Part shown: piece after piece, positions 45,050 through 53,181 of the stretch
How positions within the stretch are numbered: position 1 is the stretch's first letter
Layout: every line of letters begins with the position of its first letter
Source: Flexifilum sp963727545
Lineage (GTDB): Bacteria; Chloroflexota; Anaerolineae; Aggregatilineales; Phototrophicaceae
Direction: 5' to 3'
Assembly: GCA_963727545.1 (NCBI GenBank)
Contig: CAVSGS010000011.1
Coordinates: 186,001-250,000 of the forward strand
DNA length: 64,000 bases
Position numbers and translations under genes: made by a program
Notes under the pieces: model-generated
Told to the model about the DNA's origin: nothing
The model's database searches: none
What the model saw: only the letters and a program-made list of their open reading frames with translations

Positions 45050-45946
45050 TCACACCACCGGCACGCCCTCGTGAGCGGTGAGTTCCTTGTACAACCCTGA
45101 CAACCGTTCCGTCATCGGGTGAGCGTCGCCGCCGATGCGCCGCCCGTCGAGTTCGACTACCGGCACGAGTTCGCCCATCGTCCCGGTGCAGAACATCTCG
45201 TCGGCGCGGTAGACCTCGGTCAGCGAAATGTCGCCGACCACGTGCGGGATGTCGTGGGCGGCGCACAGTTCCAGCACCGTCGCCCGCGTGATCCCTTCGG
45301 GGCAGGAGACCGTCCGCGAGGTATAGACCACGCCCTTATGGACGATGAAGACGTGCGTCGCGTTGGTCTCGGCGACGAAGCCGTCGCGGTCGAGCATCAG
45401 CGCGTCGTCGACCCCGGCGGTGTTCGCCTGAATTTTCGCCAAAATCGAGTTGAGCATGTTGCAGGAGTGGATGTTCTGGTCGAGGCAGTCCGGCGGGATG
45501 CGGCGGATGCCCGACGTGATCAGCCGGATGCCGCTCTTGTCGTAGACCGGCGGCTTGAACTCCGCCAGCACGATCAGCGTCGATCCGGCGGTGTTTATTC
45601 GCGGATCCATGCCGCTGGTGTACTTGACGCCGCGCGTCAGAGTCAGGCGAATGTGGACGCCGTCGGTCATGCCGTTGGCTGCGAGCGTCTGGCGCAGCGC
45701 GTCGATGATCGCCGCGTGCGGCGGGATGTCGGCGTAAGCCAGCGCCAGCGCCGACGACCGCAGCCGGTCGAGGTGCTCGGTCAGCTTGAAGATGCGCCCG
45801 TTGTAGAGCCGCAAGCCTTCCCAAACCGCGTCGCCGTTCTGCACGGACGAGTCGAACGGGCTGATCGCCGCCGCGTCGCGGTGGGTCAGCTTGCCGTTGA
45901 TCCACACCTGAAGGTCTTTGTTGCGCTCGTCGTAGGTTTGTTTCAT
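45050..45946 (-). CDS. Class IV (branched-chain/D-amino acid) aminotransferase-like, PLP lysine absent
   Basis: 298 residues from ATG 45944-45946 (AGGA upstream). Fold-type IV text is clear: VWINGKLTHRDAAAISPFDSSVQNGDAVWEGLRLYNGRIFKLTEHLDRL, then DALMLDRDGFVAETNATHVFIV, CPEGITRATVLELCAAHDI, EVYRADEMFCTGTMGELVPVVELDGR. The segment that normally holds the PLP-binding lysine reads CLDQNIHSCNMLNSILAKIQAN. Where DAAT- or ilvE-like enzymes have a lysine 3-5 residues before the conserved N, this has N, I, H or S. No lysine is present between YDKSG and ILAK. It is either inactive, differently configured, or a base error. It lies 99 bp downstream of a sulfotransferase-like gene on the same strand. Confidence 0.88.
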   Translation of the reverse strand: MKQTYDERNKDLQVWINGKLTHRDAAAISPFDSSVQNGDAVWEGLRLYNGRIFKLTEHLDRLRSSALALAYADIPPHAAIIDALRQTLAANGMTDGVHIRLTLTRGVKYTSGMDPRINTAGSTLIVLAEFKPPVYDKSGIRLITSGIRRIPPDCLDQNIHSCNMLNSILAKIQANTAGVDDALMLDRDGFVAETNATHVFIVHKGVVYTSRTVSCPEGITRATVLELCAAHDIPHVVGDISLTEVYRADEMFCTGTMGELVPVVELDGRRIGGDAHPMTERLSGLYKELTAHEGVPVV

Positions 45947-45970
45947 GGATTGCATTCCTTTATCGTTATC

Positions 45971-46040
45971 GTAGGGGCGCAGCGCGCTGCGCCCCTACCA
46001 GCGTCCATGTTAATGGTGGCGGGCGCACCGCCGTGCGCCC
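45971..46040. repeat. Two GTAGGGGCG-family palindromes
   Basis: GTAGGGGCGCAGCGCG-CTGCGCCCCTAC (45971-45998) and GGGCGCACCGCCGTGCGCCC (46021-46040) lie between the sulfotransferase-like and aminotransferase-like genes. Confidence 0.75.
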
Positions 46041-46054
46041 CGACAAAATGAGGT

Positions 46055-46780
46055 CTACTGTAGGCGGTACGCTGCCATCTGCTCGTACAACGCTTGGCAT
46101 TCTTCCCAAATCCCGCGCAGATGATCCGGCACGGCGGCTTCGCGCGACTCGTAGGGCATAAATCCAGTCGATGCCTCGACGCTGGCGTACCAGTACTGCG
46201 CCCAGATGCCGTCGCTGGCACGCTTACCGGCTGACCAGCGCAGCATCGACTCGCTGAACGGTACGCCGATCCGCTGGCAGAGCGCGCTCAACGTCGCGCG
46301 CGGGTCGATCAGCACGTCCCGCGCGTCGATCACCGGCGGCGTGATCCCGGTGTGCTGGCGGATGTAGTCGAAGATTTCGACTTGCTTGGGAAAGCCGGTC
46401 TGATCGATCTCCGGGTCAGGCAGCACCTTCGCCAGCGAGACGATCACCTCCGCCGGGTCGCGGATCAAGAAGCAGTTGGTCAAGTCGAGCAGCCACGCGA
46501 GGTCGATCTCGTCGAGCATGTGGTGCGTCATCTGCTTCTGGTAGTAGATCGCTTTGTCGTCGGGGATCGGATCGCGCGTCAACGCCGCCGCGACCGCGCG
46601 CCAGTCGTTCTGGTAGTGGGCGATGATCGCCGCCGCGCCGGGATGCTCGATGCCGGTGCGCCGCAGATAGTAAGCGTAAAACGGCTCGTCCACGACCGCC
46701 GTATCGGGGCGGTTTTCCCACGCGCGCAGCATCGCCGTCGAAATGTTGCGCGGTCCTGACCACATCGCAATGCGCTGCAC
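46055..46780 (-). CDS. Sulfotransferase-like P-loop protein
   Basis: 241 residues. The N-terminus has a PAPS-loop-like WSGPRNISTAMLRAWENRPDTAVVDEPFYAYYL (SGPRNISTA as the 5' phosphosulfate-binding loop). The middle carries CFLIRDPAEVIVSLAKV, the 3' phosphate motif with RDP and S. This is the sulfotransferase-like family found next to, or fused with, class IV aminotransferases; eukaryotic proteins named branched-chain-aminotransferase-like carry both parts. Here the two genes are neighbours on one strand, 109 bp apart with two palindromes between. A joint pathway is likely but its substrate is unknown. Confidence 0.8.
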   Translation of the reverse strand: MQRIAMWSGPRNISTAMLRAWENRPDTAVVDEPFYAYYLRRTGIEHPGAAAIIAHYQNDWRAVAAALTRDPIPDDKAIYYQKQMTHHMLDEIDLAWLLDLTNCFLIRDPAEVIVSLAKVLPDPEIDQTGFPKQVEIFDYIRQHTGITPPVIDARDVLIDPRATLSALCQRIGVPFSESMLRWSAGKRASDGIWAQYWYASVEASTGFMPYESREAAVPDHLRGIWEECQALYEQMAAYRLQ

Positions 46781-46994
46781 TTGGCTTCCTTGCTAGCTTC
46801 GGCTTTCTCCCACGATCCGCCAAATTCTAGCGCAAACGGATCGTCCTCACGAGGCTATTTCCACCACCCCTAGGGCAAACGCAGCAAATTTATAAATACA
46901 ATCCTTAACCGACAAAGTAGAATCAAGCCAAAGAATTGAAAAAGAAAATCAACCGCCAAAGTAGGATCAAGGCGAAGAATTGAAAAAGAGAATA

Positions 46995-47073
46995 ACCGCC
47001 AAGACGCCGTGCAACCTTCGGTTGCCATCGCCAAGTAAAGATTCTTTCTTGGTGTCCTTGGCGTCTTGGCGGT
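46995..47073. repeat. CCGCCAAGACGCC inverted-repeat element, left flank of the esterase
   Basis: ACCGCCAAGACGCC and GGCGTCTTGGCGGT are perfect 14-bp ends of a 79-bp element. The preceding 70 bp contain two direct copies of AAAGAATTGAAAAAGA-like sequence. The same element, expanded, is at 48342-48548, and a half copy is in the ALDH gene. Confidence 0.75.
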
Positions 47074-47186
47074 TCAGATCGATTTCGATGCAACAGCCCT
47101 GTCACGACCCGCGTAAATTGAACGCCACCCCCGCGTTCGCGGTAGAATTATTGAGGCATAATTTTGCTGCGAAAGGATTTCTTACT

Positions 47187-48261
47187 TTGAAGAAGATTGC
47201 GTTATGGATCGGCTTGTTGGTGCTGCTGATCGGTGTGCCCGTCGCGGCGCAGGAGGGCACGCCCGAAGCGACCCCGGAACCGACGATCGAAGTGACCCCT
47301 GAAGCGAGGTCAGAACCAACCGCCGAAGTACCCGTCGAAACAACTCCCGAAGTCACGAGCGAAGCGACCGCCGAAGCGACCGCGCCGGAGCAGACGCTCG
47401 AACCCGGTCAGATGCTCAGCTTTCCGGGTCCCGGCAGCTACACCGTCCACATGCCCTACGACGACGGCGACCGCACCTATCACGTCTACATCCCGATTGG
47501 CTATCACGACGATGGCGATCCGCTGCCGCTGGTGCTTGTCCTGCACGGAGCGGGCGGCAACGGTGATGACATGGCGATCGCTGACCGGCTTCAACACGCT
47601 CGCCGACGGCGAGAATTTCATCGTCGTCTACCCGAACGGCGTTAACGGCGCATGGAACGATGGACGCGCACCCGGTGCGACCACCAATCACGATGACGTG
47701 CAGTTTCTCACCGACATCGTGACCTTCATGAGCAATCAACTCCACGTCGATGCCGCGCGCGTCTACGCGACCGGCTACTCGATGGGCGGCATGATGTCCT
47801 ATCGCCTCGGCTGCGAGCGCGGCGACATCTTCGCGGCGGTCGGCTCGGTCGCCTCGACCATGCCTTACTACCTGATCGCCACCTGTGACGCCGCGCCGCC
47901 CGTCCCGCTGATCGTTATTCAGGGCACCGACGATCCAATTGTCCCATGGATGGGGGTCAGCGGCGCGTATCTCTCGGCGACGCAAACGCTCGGCTATTGG
48001 GGGCTGCACAACGAGTGCACGGCACGCTTTGAACTCGAAATGCTGCCGGACGTCGTCCCTGCCGACTACACCCGCGTTGTGCGGCAAGCACTGCCCGGAT
48101 GTACCGCCGATTTCGTCCTCTACGGCGTCTATTTTGGTGGGCACACGTGGCCCGCCCACTCGACCGGCAACGCGCGTCAGCTTGGCGCGACGACGCAGGA
48201 CATCGACGCGACCGCCGTCATCTGGGATTTCTTCAAAGCGCAGTCGCTGCCGGGGGATTAA
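47187..48261 (+). CDS. Secreted PHB-depolymerase/LpqC-type esterase (frameshifted)
   Basis: TTG 47187 (AAAGGATT upstream) starts KKIALWIGLLVLLIGVPVAAQ, a signal peptide ending VAAQ. Then comes a Glu/Thr/Pro tether (EATPEPTIEVTPEARSEPT...), followed by the esterase domain VHMPYDDGDRTYHVYIPIGYHDDGDPLPLVLVLHGAGGNGDDM. Near 47580 one base is inserted or lost, and the frame continues TGFNTLADGENFIVVYPNGVNGAWNDGR. The catalytic triad is visible: Ser in ATGYSMGGMMSYRL, Asp in VIQGTDDPIVPW, His in GGHTWPAHS. It hydrolyses ester bonds outside the cell, perhaps in polyesters or cell-wall esters. It is flanked by two copies of the same repeat element. Confidence 0.88.
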
Positions 48262-48341
48262 CGACGGCTGAGCCATAAGGAGAGGCGCAGCGATTTGGTT
48301 TGCAGTAAAGAGGATCAACTGCAAGATTTGAAAGAGAAATT

Positions 48342-48548
48342 GAACCGCCATGACGCCGTGCAACCTTCGGTTGCCATCGCCAAGCTAAGGCGCGTAGGGG
48401 CACGGCGCGCCGTGCCCCTACAAATGATGAGTGATCTGTTTTTCAAGCAATAAACTTGAATCGACGATGACGCCGAGCGACCTTCGGCTGCCATTGCCAA
48501 GACTCAATCAATAATCTCTTCTTGGCGCACTTGGCGTCTTGGCGGTTC
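48342..48548. repeat. CCGCCAAGACGCC inverted-repeat element, right flank of the esterase
   Basis: Ends GAACCGCCATGACGCC and GGCGTCTTGGCGGTTC enclose 175 bp containing a GTAGGGGCACGGCG palindrome (48394-48421) and a second ATGACGCCGAGCGACCTTCG unit. It lies between the esterase and gatB. Confidence 0.75.
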
Positions 48549-48647
48549 AAATCTGTTTCCCTCAAGATGTCCCAATTATACAACCCCTCCCGGCAGATAT
48601 GTTACAATCTCCCCTCAGTGATGCGGTTGAATGATCAGGACAACTCC

Positions 48648-50100
48648 ATGAGCGATTGGACGCCAATTGTCGGCTTGGAAATTCACGCCGAACTGATGAC
48701 ACACAGCAAGATGTTCAGCGCCTGCCCGGTGGTGGACAGCGTGACCGCGCCGCCCAACACCGCCGTCGATCCGGTCTCGCTGGGCTTGCCGGGGACGCTG
48801 CCGGTGATCAACGAGGCGGCGGTCGAGATGGCGATGATGGTCGGGCTGGCGCTCAACTGCGAAATCCCGCCGGTCAACCAGTTCGCGCGCAAGAGCTACT
48901 TCTATCCCGACCTGCCCAAAGGCTACCAGATCAGCCAGTACGACCGCCCGATCTGCGTCAACGGCTATCTCGACGTGGAATTGAGCGACGGCTCGACCGA
49001 GCGGATCCGCGTCCGCCGCGCCCATCTGGAAGAAGACACCGGCAAGTCGATCCACACCGACGGCAGCAGCCTGATCGACCTCAACCGGGCGGGCGTGCCG
49101 CTGCTCGAAATCGTCACCGAGCCGGACATCCACAGCGCCGAAGCCGCCGAAGTCTTCGCCCGCAAGCTGCGCGCGATTTTGCAGTATCTCGGCGTCAACA
49201 ACGGCGACATGTCGAAGGGCGTCATGCGCGTCGAGCCGAACATCAGCGTGCAGCACAAGGACGATACCGGCTATCGCACCCGCACCGAGGTCAAGAACCT
49301 GAACAGTATCCGCAGCCTGTTCCGCTCGATTGAGTACGAAGTCGACCGGCAGATCAAGGCGTGGGAGAATCACGAAGGCGTGCGTCAAGCGACAATGGGC
49401 TGGGACGAGCAGCGCCAGCACACGGTCGTCCAGCGCTTCAAGGAGAGCGCCGAGGAGTATCGCTATTTCCCGGAACCCGACCTGCCGATCCTCGAAATGA
49501 GCCGCGAGTGGGTCGAGGACGTCCGCAGCCGTCTGCCCGAACTGCCCGACGCCAAGCGTGACCGCTTCACCGCCGACCTCGGCTTGAGCGCTTACGATGC
49601 CTCCGTGCTGGTGGCGGATCAAGCCGTCGCCCAGTATTACGAGGACGTGATCGCGGGCGGCGCGAACCCCAAAGCCGCCGCCAACTGGATCATCGGCAAT
49701 CTGTTCAGCCTGACCAACCGCGACGGCATCGAGCGCGAAGCCGTCGGCGAGCGCGTCTCGGCGGCGAACATGGCGGCGTTCGTCAAACTGGTCGACGGCG
49801 GCACGATCAACAAGGCGACCGGCGTCGAGGTGCTCACCGAAATGTGGGAAACCGGCGGCTGATCCGGCGCAGATCGTCGAGGCGAAGGGCTTGGCGCAGG
49901 TCTCCGACGAAGCAGCGATTGAGTCGGCGGTCGCCGGAGTGCTGGCGGATAACGCGGCGATGGTACAGCAGTATCTCGACGGCAAGGATAAACTGTTCGG
50001 CGCGCTAATGGGCAAGGCAATGGGGTCGCTCAAGGGCAAAGGCAACCCCGCCGTCGTCAAGGACGTGCTCACGCGCTTGCTGGAAGCGAAACGCGGCTAG
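48648..50100 (+). CDS. gatB: Aspartyl/glutamyl-tRNA amidotransferase subunit B (frameshift near 3' end)
   Basis: ATG 48648 starts DWTPIVGLEIHAELMTHSKMFSACP. Family marks include LGLPGTLPVINEAAVEMAMMVGLALNC, KSYFYPDLPKGYQISQYDRPIC, HLEEDTGKSIH, VPLLEIVTEPDI and SKGVMRVEPNISV. At 49855-49862 the frame ends ...TEMWETGG, but the next frame goes on DPAQIVEAKGLAQVSDEAAIESAVAGVLADN to ...KDVLTRLLEAKRG, the expected YqeY-like tail. The joined length of about 484 residues is normal. With GatA and GatC it amidates misacylated Glu-tRNA-Gln or Asp-tRNA-Asn. The other subunits are not here. The indel (+1 or -2) is almost surely a sequence error because the gene is essential. Confidence 0.95.
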
Positions 50101-50122
50101 CAATTCAGATTACATCGGCTTG

Positions 50123-50170
50123 GTAGGGGCGGGTCTGCCGATCATTGAGCGCACACGGGCACGCCCCTAC
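50123..50170. repeat. GTAGGGGCG element with unpaired centre
   Basis: GTAGGGGCG and CGCCCCTAC close a 48-bp unit whose centre (GGTCTGCCGATCATTGAGCG) is only partly self-complementary. Confidence 0.6.
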
Positions 50171-50207
50171 CGAGAACGATCTTTGTAAATGCGGTAAGAT
50201 TAAAACT

Positions 50208-50229
50208 AAAAATTCGCACTCGAATTTTT
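50208..50229. promoter_or_regulatory. AAAAATTCG-CACT-CGAATTTTT palindrome before ssb
   Basis: Perfect 9-bp inverted repeat with a 4-bp centre, 79 bp before the ssb ATG and 14 bp before a TATAAT at about 50243. It could be a weak bidirectional terminator for gatB or an operator for ssb, for instance a LexA-type site. The sequence alone cannot decide. Confidence 0.45.
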
Positions 50230-50307
50230 GTTCTGAATCGTAGTATAATTAATCAAGCAATAGAGTACGGAATCCAACGAGAATAGACAGAACGAAGGGG
50301 ATGGCAA

Positions 50308-50715
50308 ATGGCGGGTTATCAACAGGTCATAATCGTGGGAAATTTGGGGCGAGACCCGGAAATGCGCTATCTCCAATCCGGGGTCGCCGTGTGCAACTTC
50401 ACCGTCGCCGTGAATCAGATCACCGGCAGCGCCGAGAACCGCTCGGAAAAGACGGTCTGGTTTCGGGTCGCGGCGTGGCGTGAACTGGGCGAACGCTGCG
50501 CGCAGTATCTCTCCAAAGGGCGTCAGGTGATGGTGATCGGCACGATTGATGCCCGCGCCTACACCGATAACAGCGGTCAGCCCCAAGCGACGCTCGAACT
50601 CACGGCGCGGGACGTGCGCTTCCTCGGCTCGCGCGACGACGGCGGCGGTTCGTCGGGCGGCTACGACGACAGCGGGATGTCGCAGTCGAGCGACGTCAAC
50701 GAAATCCCCTTCTAG
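50308..50715 (+). CDS. ssb: Single-stranded DNA-binding protein
   Basis: 135 residues, ATG after AAGGGGATGGCAA. OB-fold: YQQVIIVGNLGRDPEMRYLQSGVAVCNFTVAVNQ, TVWFRVAAWRELGERCAQYLSKGRQVMVIGTI, ATLELTARDVRFLG. A Gly/Ser-rich linker (DDGGGSSGGYDDSG) leads to the acidic C-terminal tip DVNEIPF, which recruits replication and repair partners. It coats single-stranded DNA. It is alone in its transcript; a stem of GGGGCGCTG/CAGCGCCCC follows at 50734-50770 before a TTAATTTT. Confidence 0.96.
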   Translation: MAGYQQVIIVGNLGRDPEMRYLQSGVAVCNFTVAVNQITGSAENRSEKTVWFRVAAWRELGERCAQYLSKGRQVMVIGTIDARAYTDNSGQPQATLELTARDVRFLGSRDDGGGSSGGYDDSGMSQSSDVNEIPF

Positions 50716-50733
50716 ACCAAACAGCCGGTGGCG

Positions 50734-50770
50734 GGGCGCTGTAGATTGCATAGCAAGTCTCAGCGCCCCG
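50734..50770 (+). terminator. Terminator of ssb
   Basis: GGGGCGCTG and CAGCGCCCC pair around a 19-nt loop; GTTAATTTT follows. Confidence 0.7.
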
Positions 50771-50787
50771 TTAATTTTCCAAAATAC

Positions 50788-50815
50788 TTGACATGTCACG
50801 TAATCTGCCTAGAAT
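50788..50815 (+). promoter_or_regulatory. Promoter with palindromic operator before the lactonase-like gene
   Basis: TTGACA (50788-50793), 16 bp, TAGAAT (50810-50815). The palindrome TGACATGTCA (50789-50798) overlaps the -35 box, and GTGTCACG recurs 30 bp downstream. This is a likely repressor site. The MarR gene at 51842 is a candidate regulator. Confidence 0.6.
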
Positions 50816-50848
50816 AGATGATGTGTCACGCATTTTAAGGAGTCTGTC

Positions 50849-51709
50849 ATGAACATCCATTTGATTTCGACCGGGCACGTCAAAGTCACTCAGAATTTTC
50901 GCGCCGGGAAGGGACGCGGCGTGCTGCGTCTCGTCAATGCCGTCAGCGACCGCCGCTTGACCGACTGGCTGCCGATCTACTGCGCGGTGATCGAGCATCC
51001 GGAAGGCTTGATCGTCGTCGATACCGGGATTCCCGCCAATGCCAGCGATCCGGTCTACTTTCCGCCGCACATTCGCCTGCTGCAAGCCGTCGCTCCCTTC
51101 GAGATGTCGCCCGATCAGGAGATCGCGGTGCAGATGCGGGCACGTGGGTTCGACCCACGCGACGTGCGCTGGCTGATCGAGACGCATCTCCATCAGGATC
51201 ATGACGGCGGGATGCGCAGCTTCCCCAACGCCGAAATTCTGGTATCGCGCGCCGAATGGTCGCATGGGCTGGGCTGGATAGGGCGCATGAACGGCTATTT
51301 CAACTGGCGCTGGTCGGATCTGACACCGCGCTTGATCGACTTCAGCAGCGGCGCTTACCACAGTTTCGCCGCCAGCGAGGTCGTGACGCGAGCGGGTGAC
51401 GTGCGCCTCGTGCCGACGCCGGGGCACACGCACGGGCATCTGTCGGTCGTGCTTGAACGCGGCGACGACGTGGTTTTGGTCGCCGGGGACGTCGCCTACA
51501 CCCAAGACCTGCTGATCGCGGACGTGGTCGACGGCGTGGGACCGGATCCCGCCGCGCAGCACGACAGCCACCGCCGGATCATGGAACTCGCCGCCCGAAC
51601 GCCGACGATTTTTCTGCCCAGCCACGATCCCGAAAGCGAACAGCGCTTGCAGCAGGGCGCCATCATTCCCCAACGGGATGAACCTGTTTTGGCGTTCGCA
51701 GATAGATGA
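50849..51709 (+). CDS. Metallo-beta-lactamase fold hydrolase, AHL-lactonase-like
   Basis: 286 residues, ATG after AAGGAGTCTGTC. The metal site HxHxDH is in IETHLHQDHDGG near residue 111, with further ligands His in PTPGHTHGH near 193, Asp in LVAGDVAYT near 214, and His in LPSHDPESEQRL. The layout and length match N-acyl homoserine lactonases of the AiiA/AttM group, which open quorum-sensing lactones. Substrate is not proved by sequence alone. A MarR regulator lies 132 bp downstream on the same strand, and a palindromic operator sits in its promoter. Confidence 0.85.
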   Translation: MNIHLISTGHVKVTQNFRAGKGRGVLRLVNAVSDRRLTDWLPIYCAVIEHPEGLIVVDTGIPANASDPVYFPPHIRLLQAVAPFEMSPDQEIAVQMRARGFDPRDVRWLIETHLHQDHDGGMRSFPNAEILVSRAEWSHGLGWIGRMNGYFNWRWSDLTPRLIDFSSGAYHSFAASEVVTRAGDVRLVPTPGHTHGHLSVVLERGDDVVLVAGDVAYTQDLLIADVVDGVGPDPAAQHDSHRRIMELAARTPTIFLPSHDPESEQRLQQGAIIPQRDEPVLAFADR

Positions 51710-51753
51710 TGTATCATGGATTTCGAGGGCATAGACCGTCAGGAGCGTTCTTT

Positions 51754-51781
51754 GTAGGGGCGTTATATATAACGCCCCTAC
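51754..51781. repeat. GTAGGGGCGTTATATATAACGCCCCTAC-type palindrome
   Basis: A perfect 28-bp palindrome (arms GTAGGGGCGTTATA) between the lactonase-like gene and marR. The core is AT-rich, unlike GC-core copies, but still fully self-complementary. Confidence 0.75.
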
Positions 51782-51841
51782 GGACGTATGTTCCTTAATG
51801 CTGTTGCGATTATCTGACCGTCATACACGAAACACAGTTCT

Positions 51842-52297
51842 ATGGACAAAGCCGAAGAACTCCGTTACCTGATCCTCGCGGTGCAGCGTGAAGGCAATCG
51901 CCTGCTGACCGACGCCCTCGCGCCGCTCGACCTGACCCCCGCGCAGGCGGAAGTCTTGCAGGTCGTCGAGCAGTTCGCGCCGCTGTCGCTGCTCGAATTG
52001 GGCGACCGGCTGGTCTGTGAGAGTGGCAGCCCCAGCCGACTGGTCAAGAGCATGGTCGAAAAGGGGCTGATCGAAAAGACCGTCTCCGCCACCGACCGCC
52101 GCGCCAGCCAGATCGCGCTGACCGACCGCGCCCGCGCTCTGATGCCGCGCCTCAACCAGATCGAGGCGGAATTCAGCCAGATGCCGCGTCAGGTGCTCGA
52201 CGAGGCGACGCTGGCGCAGGCGGTCGAGCTGCTTTGGCAGTTCGCGCAAGACAGCGACGGCGGGCGGGCGCTCAAGCGGCGCATCGCTGGACGTTGA
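51842..52297 (+). CDS. MarR family transcriptional regulator
   Basis: 151 residues. Winged-helix pattern: ELRYLILAVQREGNRLLTDALAPLDLTPAQAEVLQVVEQF, APLSLLELGDRLVCESGSPSRLVKSMVEKGLIEKTVSATDRRASQIALTDRARALMPRLNQIE. The recognition helix is about ESGSPSRLVKSMV and the wing DRRASQIAL. MarR dimers bind palindromes and often respond to small phenolic or lipophilic ligands. It may control the upstream lactonase-like gene through the TGACATGTCA site; this is inference. No cysteine sensor is evident. Confidence 0.9.
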   Translation: MDKAEELRYLILAVQREGNRLLTDALAPLDLTPAQAEVLQVVEQFAPLSLLELGDRLVCESGSPSRLVKSMVEKGLIEKTVSATDRRASQIALTDRARALMPRLNQIEAEFSQMPRQVLDEATLAQAVELLWQFAQDSDGGRALKRRIAGR

Positions 52298-52313
52298 TCC
52301 GAGCGCTGCGGCT

Positions 52314-52775
52314 CTATAGGGCGAGCAGTTGTAGCGCGATAATCAGGATGAAGATAACGATCTGGGGCAGCGTGATTTTCAGCAAATCCCGGTGGATCAA
52401 CAGGGTGATCGCCAAAAAGGTGCCGAAGTCCAGTAAGACGATGCCAACCGGAAAATAGCGCGCGACGCCGACCAATTCAATCGCGCCCGTCGAGGCTAAA
52501 ATCTGAACGATACCAACGGCAAGCAGTAAGATACCGCCTTGAAAGATCATGACCCGCAGTGACCCCACTATAACCGGGTCATCGGTGATCTTTTTCAGGT
52601 CGGGAATTTGCTTTTTCTCGCCATAAACGTTGTGTGCGATGCTCAGCAGCACGAGTAGAATCCCTGCGATGATGCCCACGTTATTGATCCTTGCTGCCGT
52701 AGCAAATAAAAGCCGACGCAAAAGCCGCTGCGAACCGCCGCGCTGATCCTCAGGATAACAGAAATTTCCCATCAC
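52314..52775 (-). CDS. Four-helix membrane protein, unknown
   Basis: 153 residues as the longest frame. The first 28 residues look non-natural and a GTG at the VGIIAGILLVLLSIAHNVYG segment (SD-like AAGG upstream) is a likelier start. Membrane helices: VGIIAGILLVLLSIAHNVY, VMIFQGGILLLAVGIVQILA, YFPVGIVLLDFGTFLAITLLI and LPQIVIFILIIALQLLAL. No family is recognised. Confidence 0.55.
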   Translation of the reverse strand: MMGNFCYPEDQRGGSQRLLRRLLFATAARINNVGIIAGILLVLLSIAHNVYGEKKQIPDLKKITDDPVIVGSLRVMIFQGGILLLAVGIVQILASTGAIELVGVARYFPVGIVLLDFGTFLAITLLIHRDLLKITLPQIVIFILIIALQLLAL

Positions 52776-52842
52776 GCGCGGTCTTGACGATTTTCAAAGA
52801 CGCGGGCGGTATAATCGATCGCAAAACCGGAAAGGATGTCAC

Positions 52843-53181
52843 ATGACCCAGCCTCAACCGCAACCGCCGAACCGCCAGCTCCGGCTGGAAATTCCCAACA
52901 ACCTCAGCGCGACCTACGCCAACGCCGCTATCGTCAGCCAGACGACCAGCGAGATCGTGCTCGACTTCTTGCAGATCATGCCCAACGATCCGCGGGCGCG
53001 CGTGCAGACGCGCGTCGTCATGACGCCGACCAACGCCAAGCTGTTCTTGAAAGCATTGGAGAACAATCTCGCCAAGTTCGAGGAGAAATACGGCGAAATC
53101 GCAGTGCCGTCCCAGCCCGGTTCGCTGGCGGATCAACTATTTGGCGGTTTGAAGTCGGAAGGTGAGCCGGACAATGAGTGA
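52843..53181 (+). CDS. DUF3467 family protein
   Basis: 112 residues, ATG after GGAAAGGATG, with a TATAAT near 52809. DUF3467 core: RQLRLEIPNNLSATYANAAIVSQTTSEIVLDFLQIMPNDPRARVQTRVVMTPTNAKLFLKALENNLAKFEEKYG. The family is short, conserved and without known function, often adjacent to other small genes in Chloroflexi and Bacteroidetes. The 3' end overlaps the translin-like ATG by 8 bp, so the products may act together. Confidence 0.85.
   Translation: MTQPQPQPPNRQLRLEIPNNLSATYANAAIVSQTTSEIVLDFLQIMPNDPRARVQTRVVMTPTNAKLFLKALENNLAKFEEKYGEIAVPSQPGSLADQLFGGLKSEGEPDNE

Noticed and set aside
50208..50229. LexA box before ssb
   Set aside because: The palindrome is perfect but does not match any LexA consensus I can name with certainty, and it could equally be a terminator of gatB. 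It was listed as undecided.
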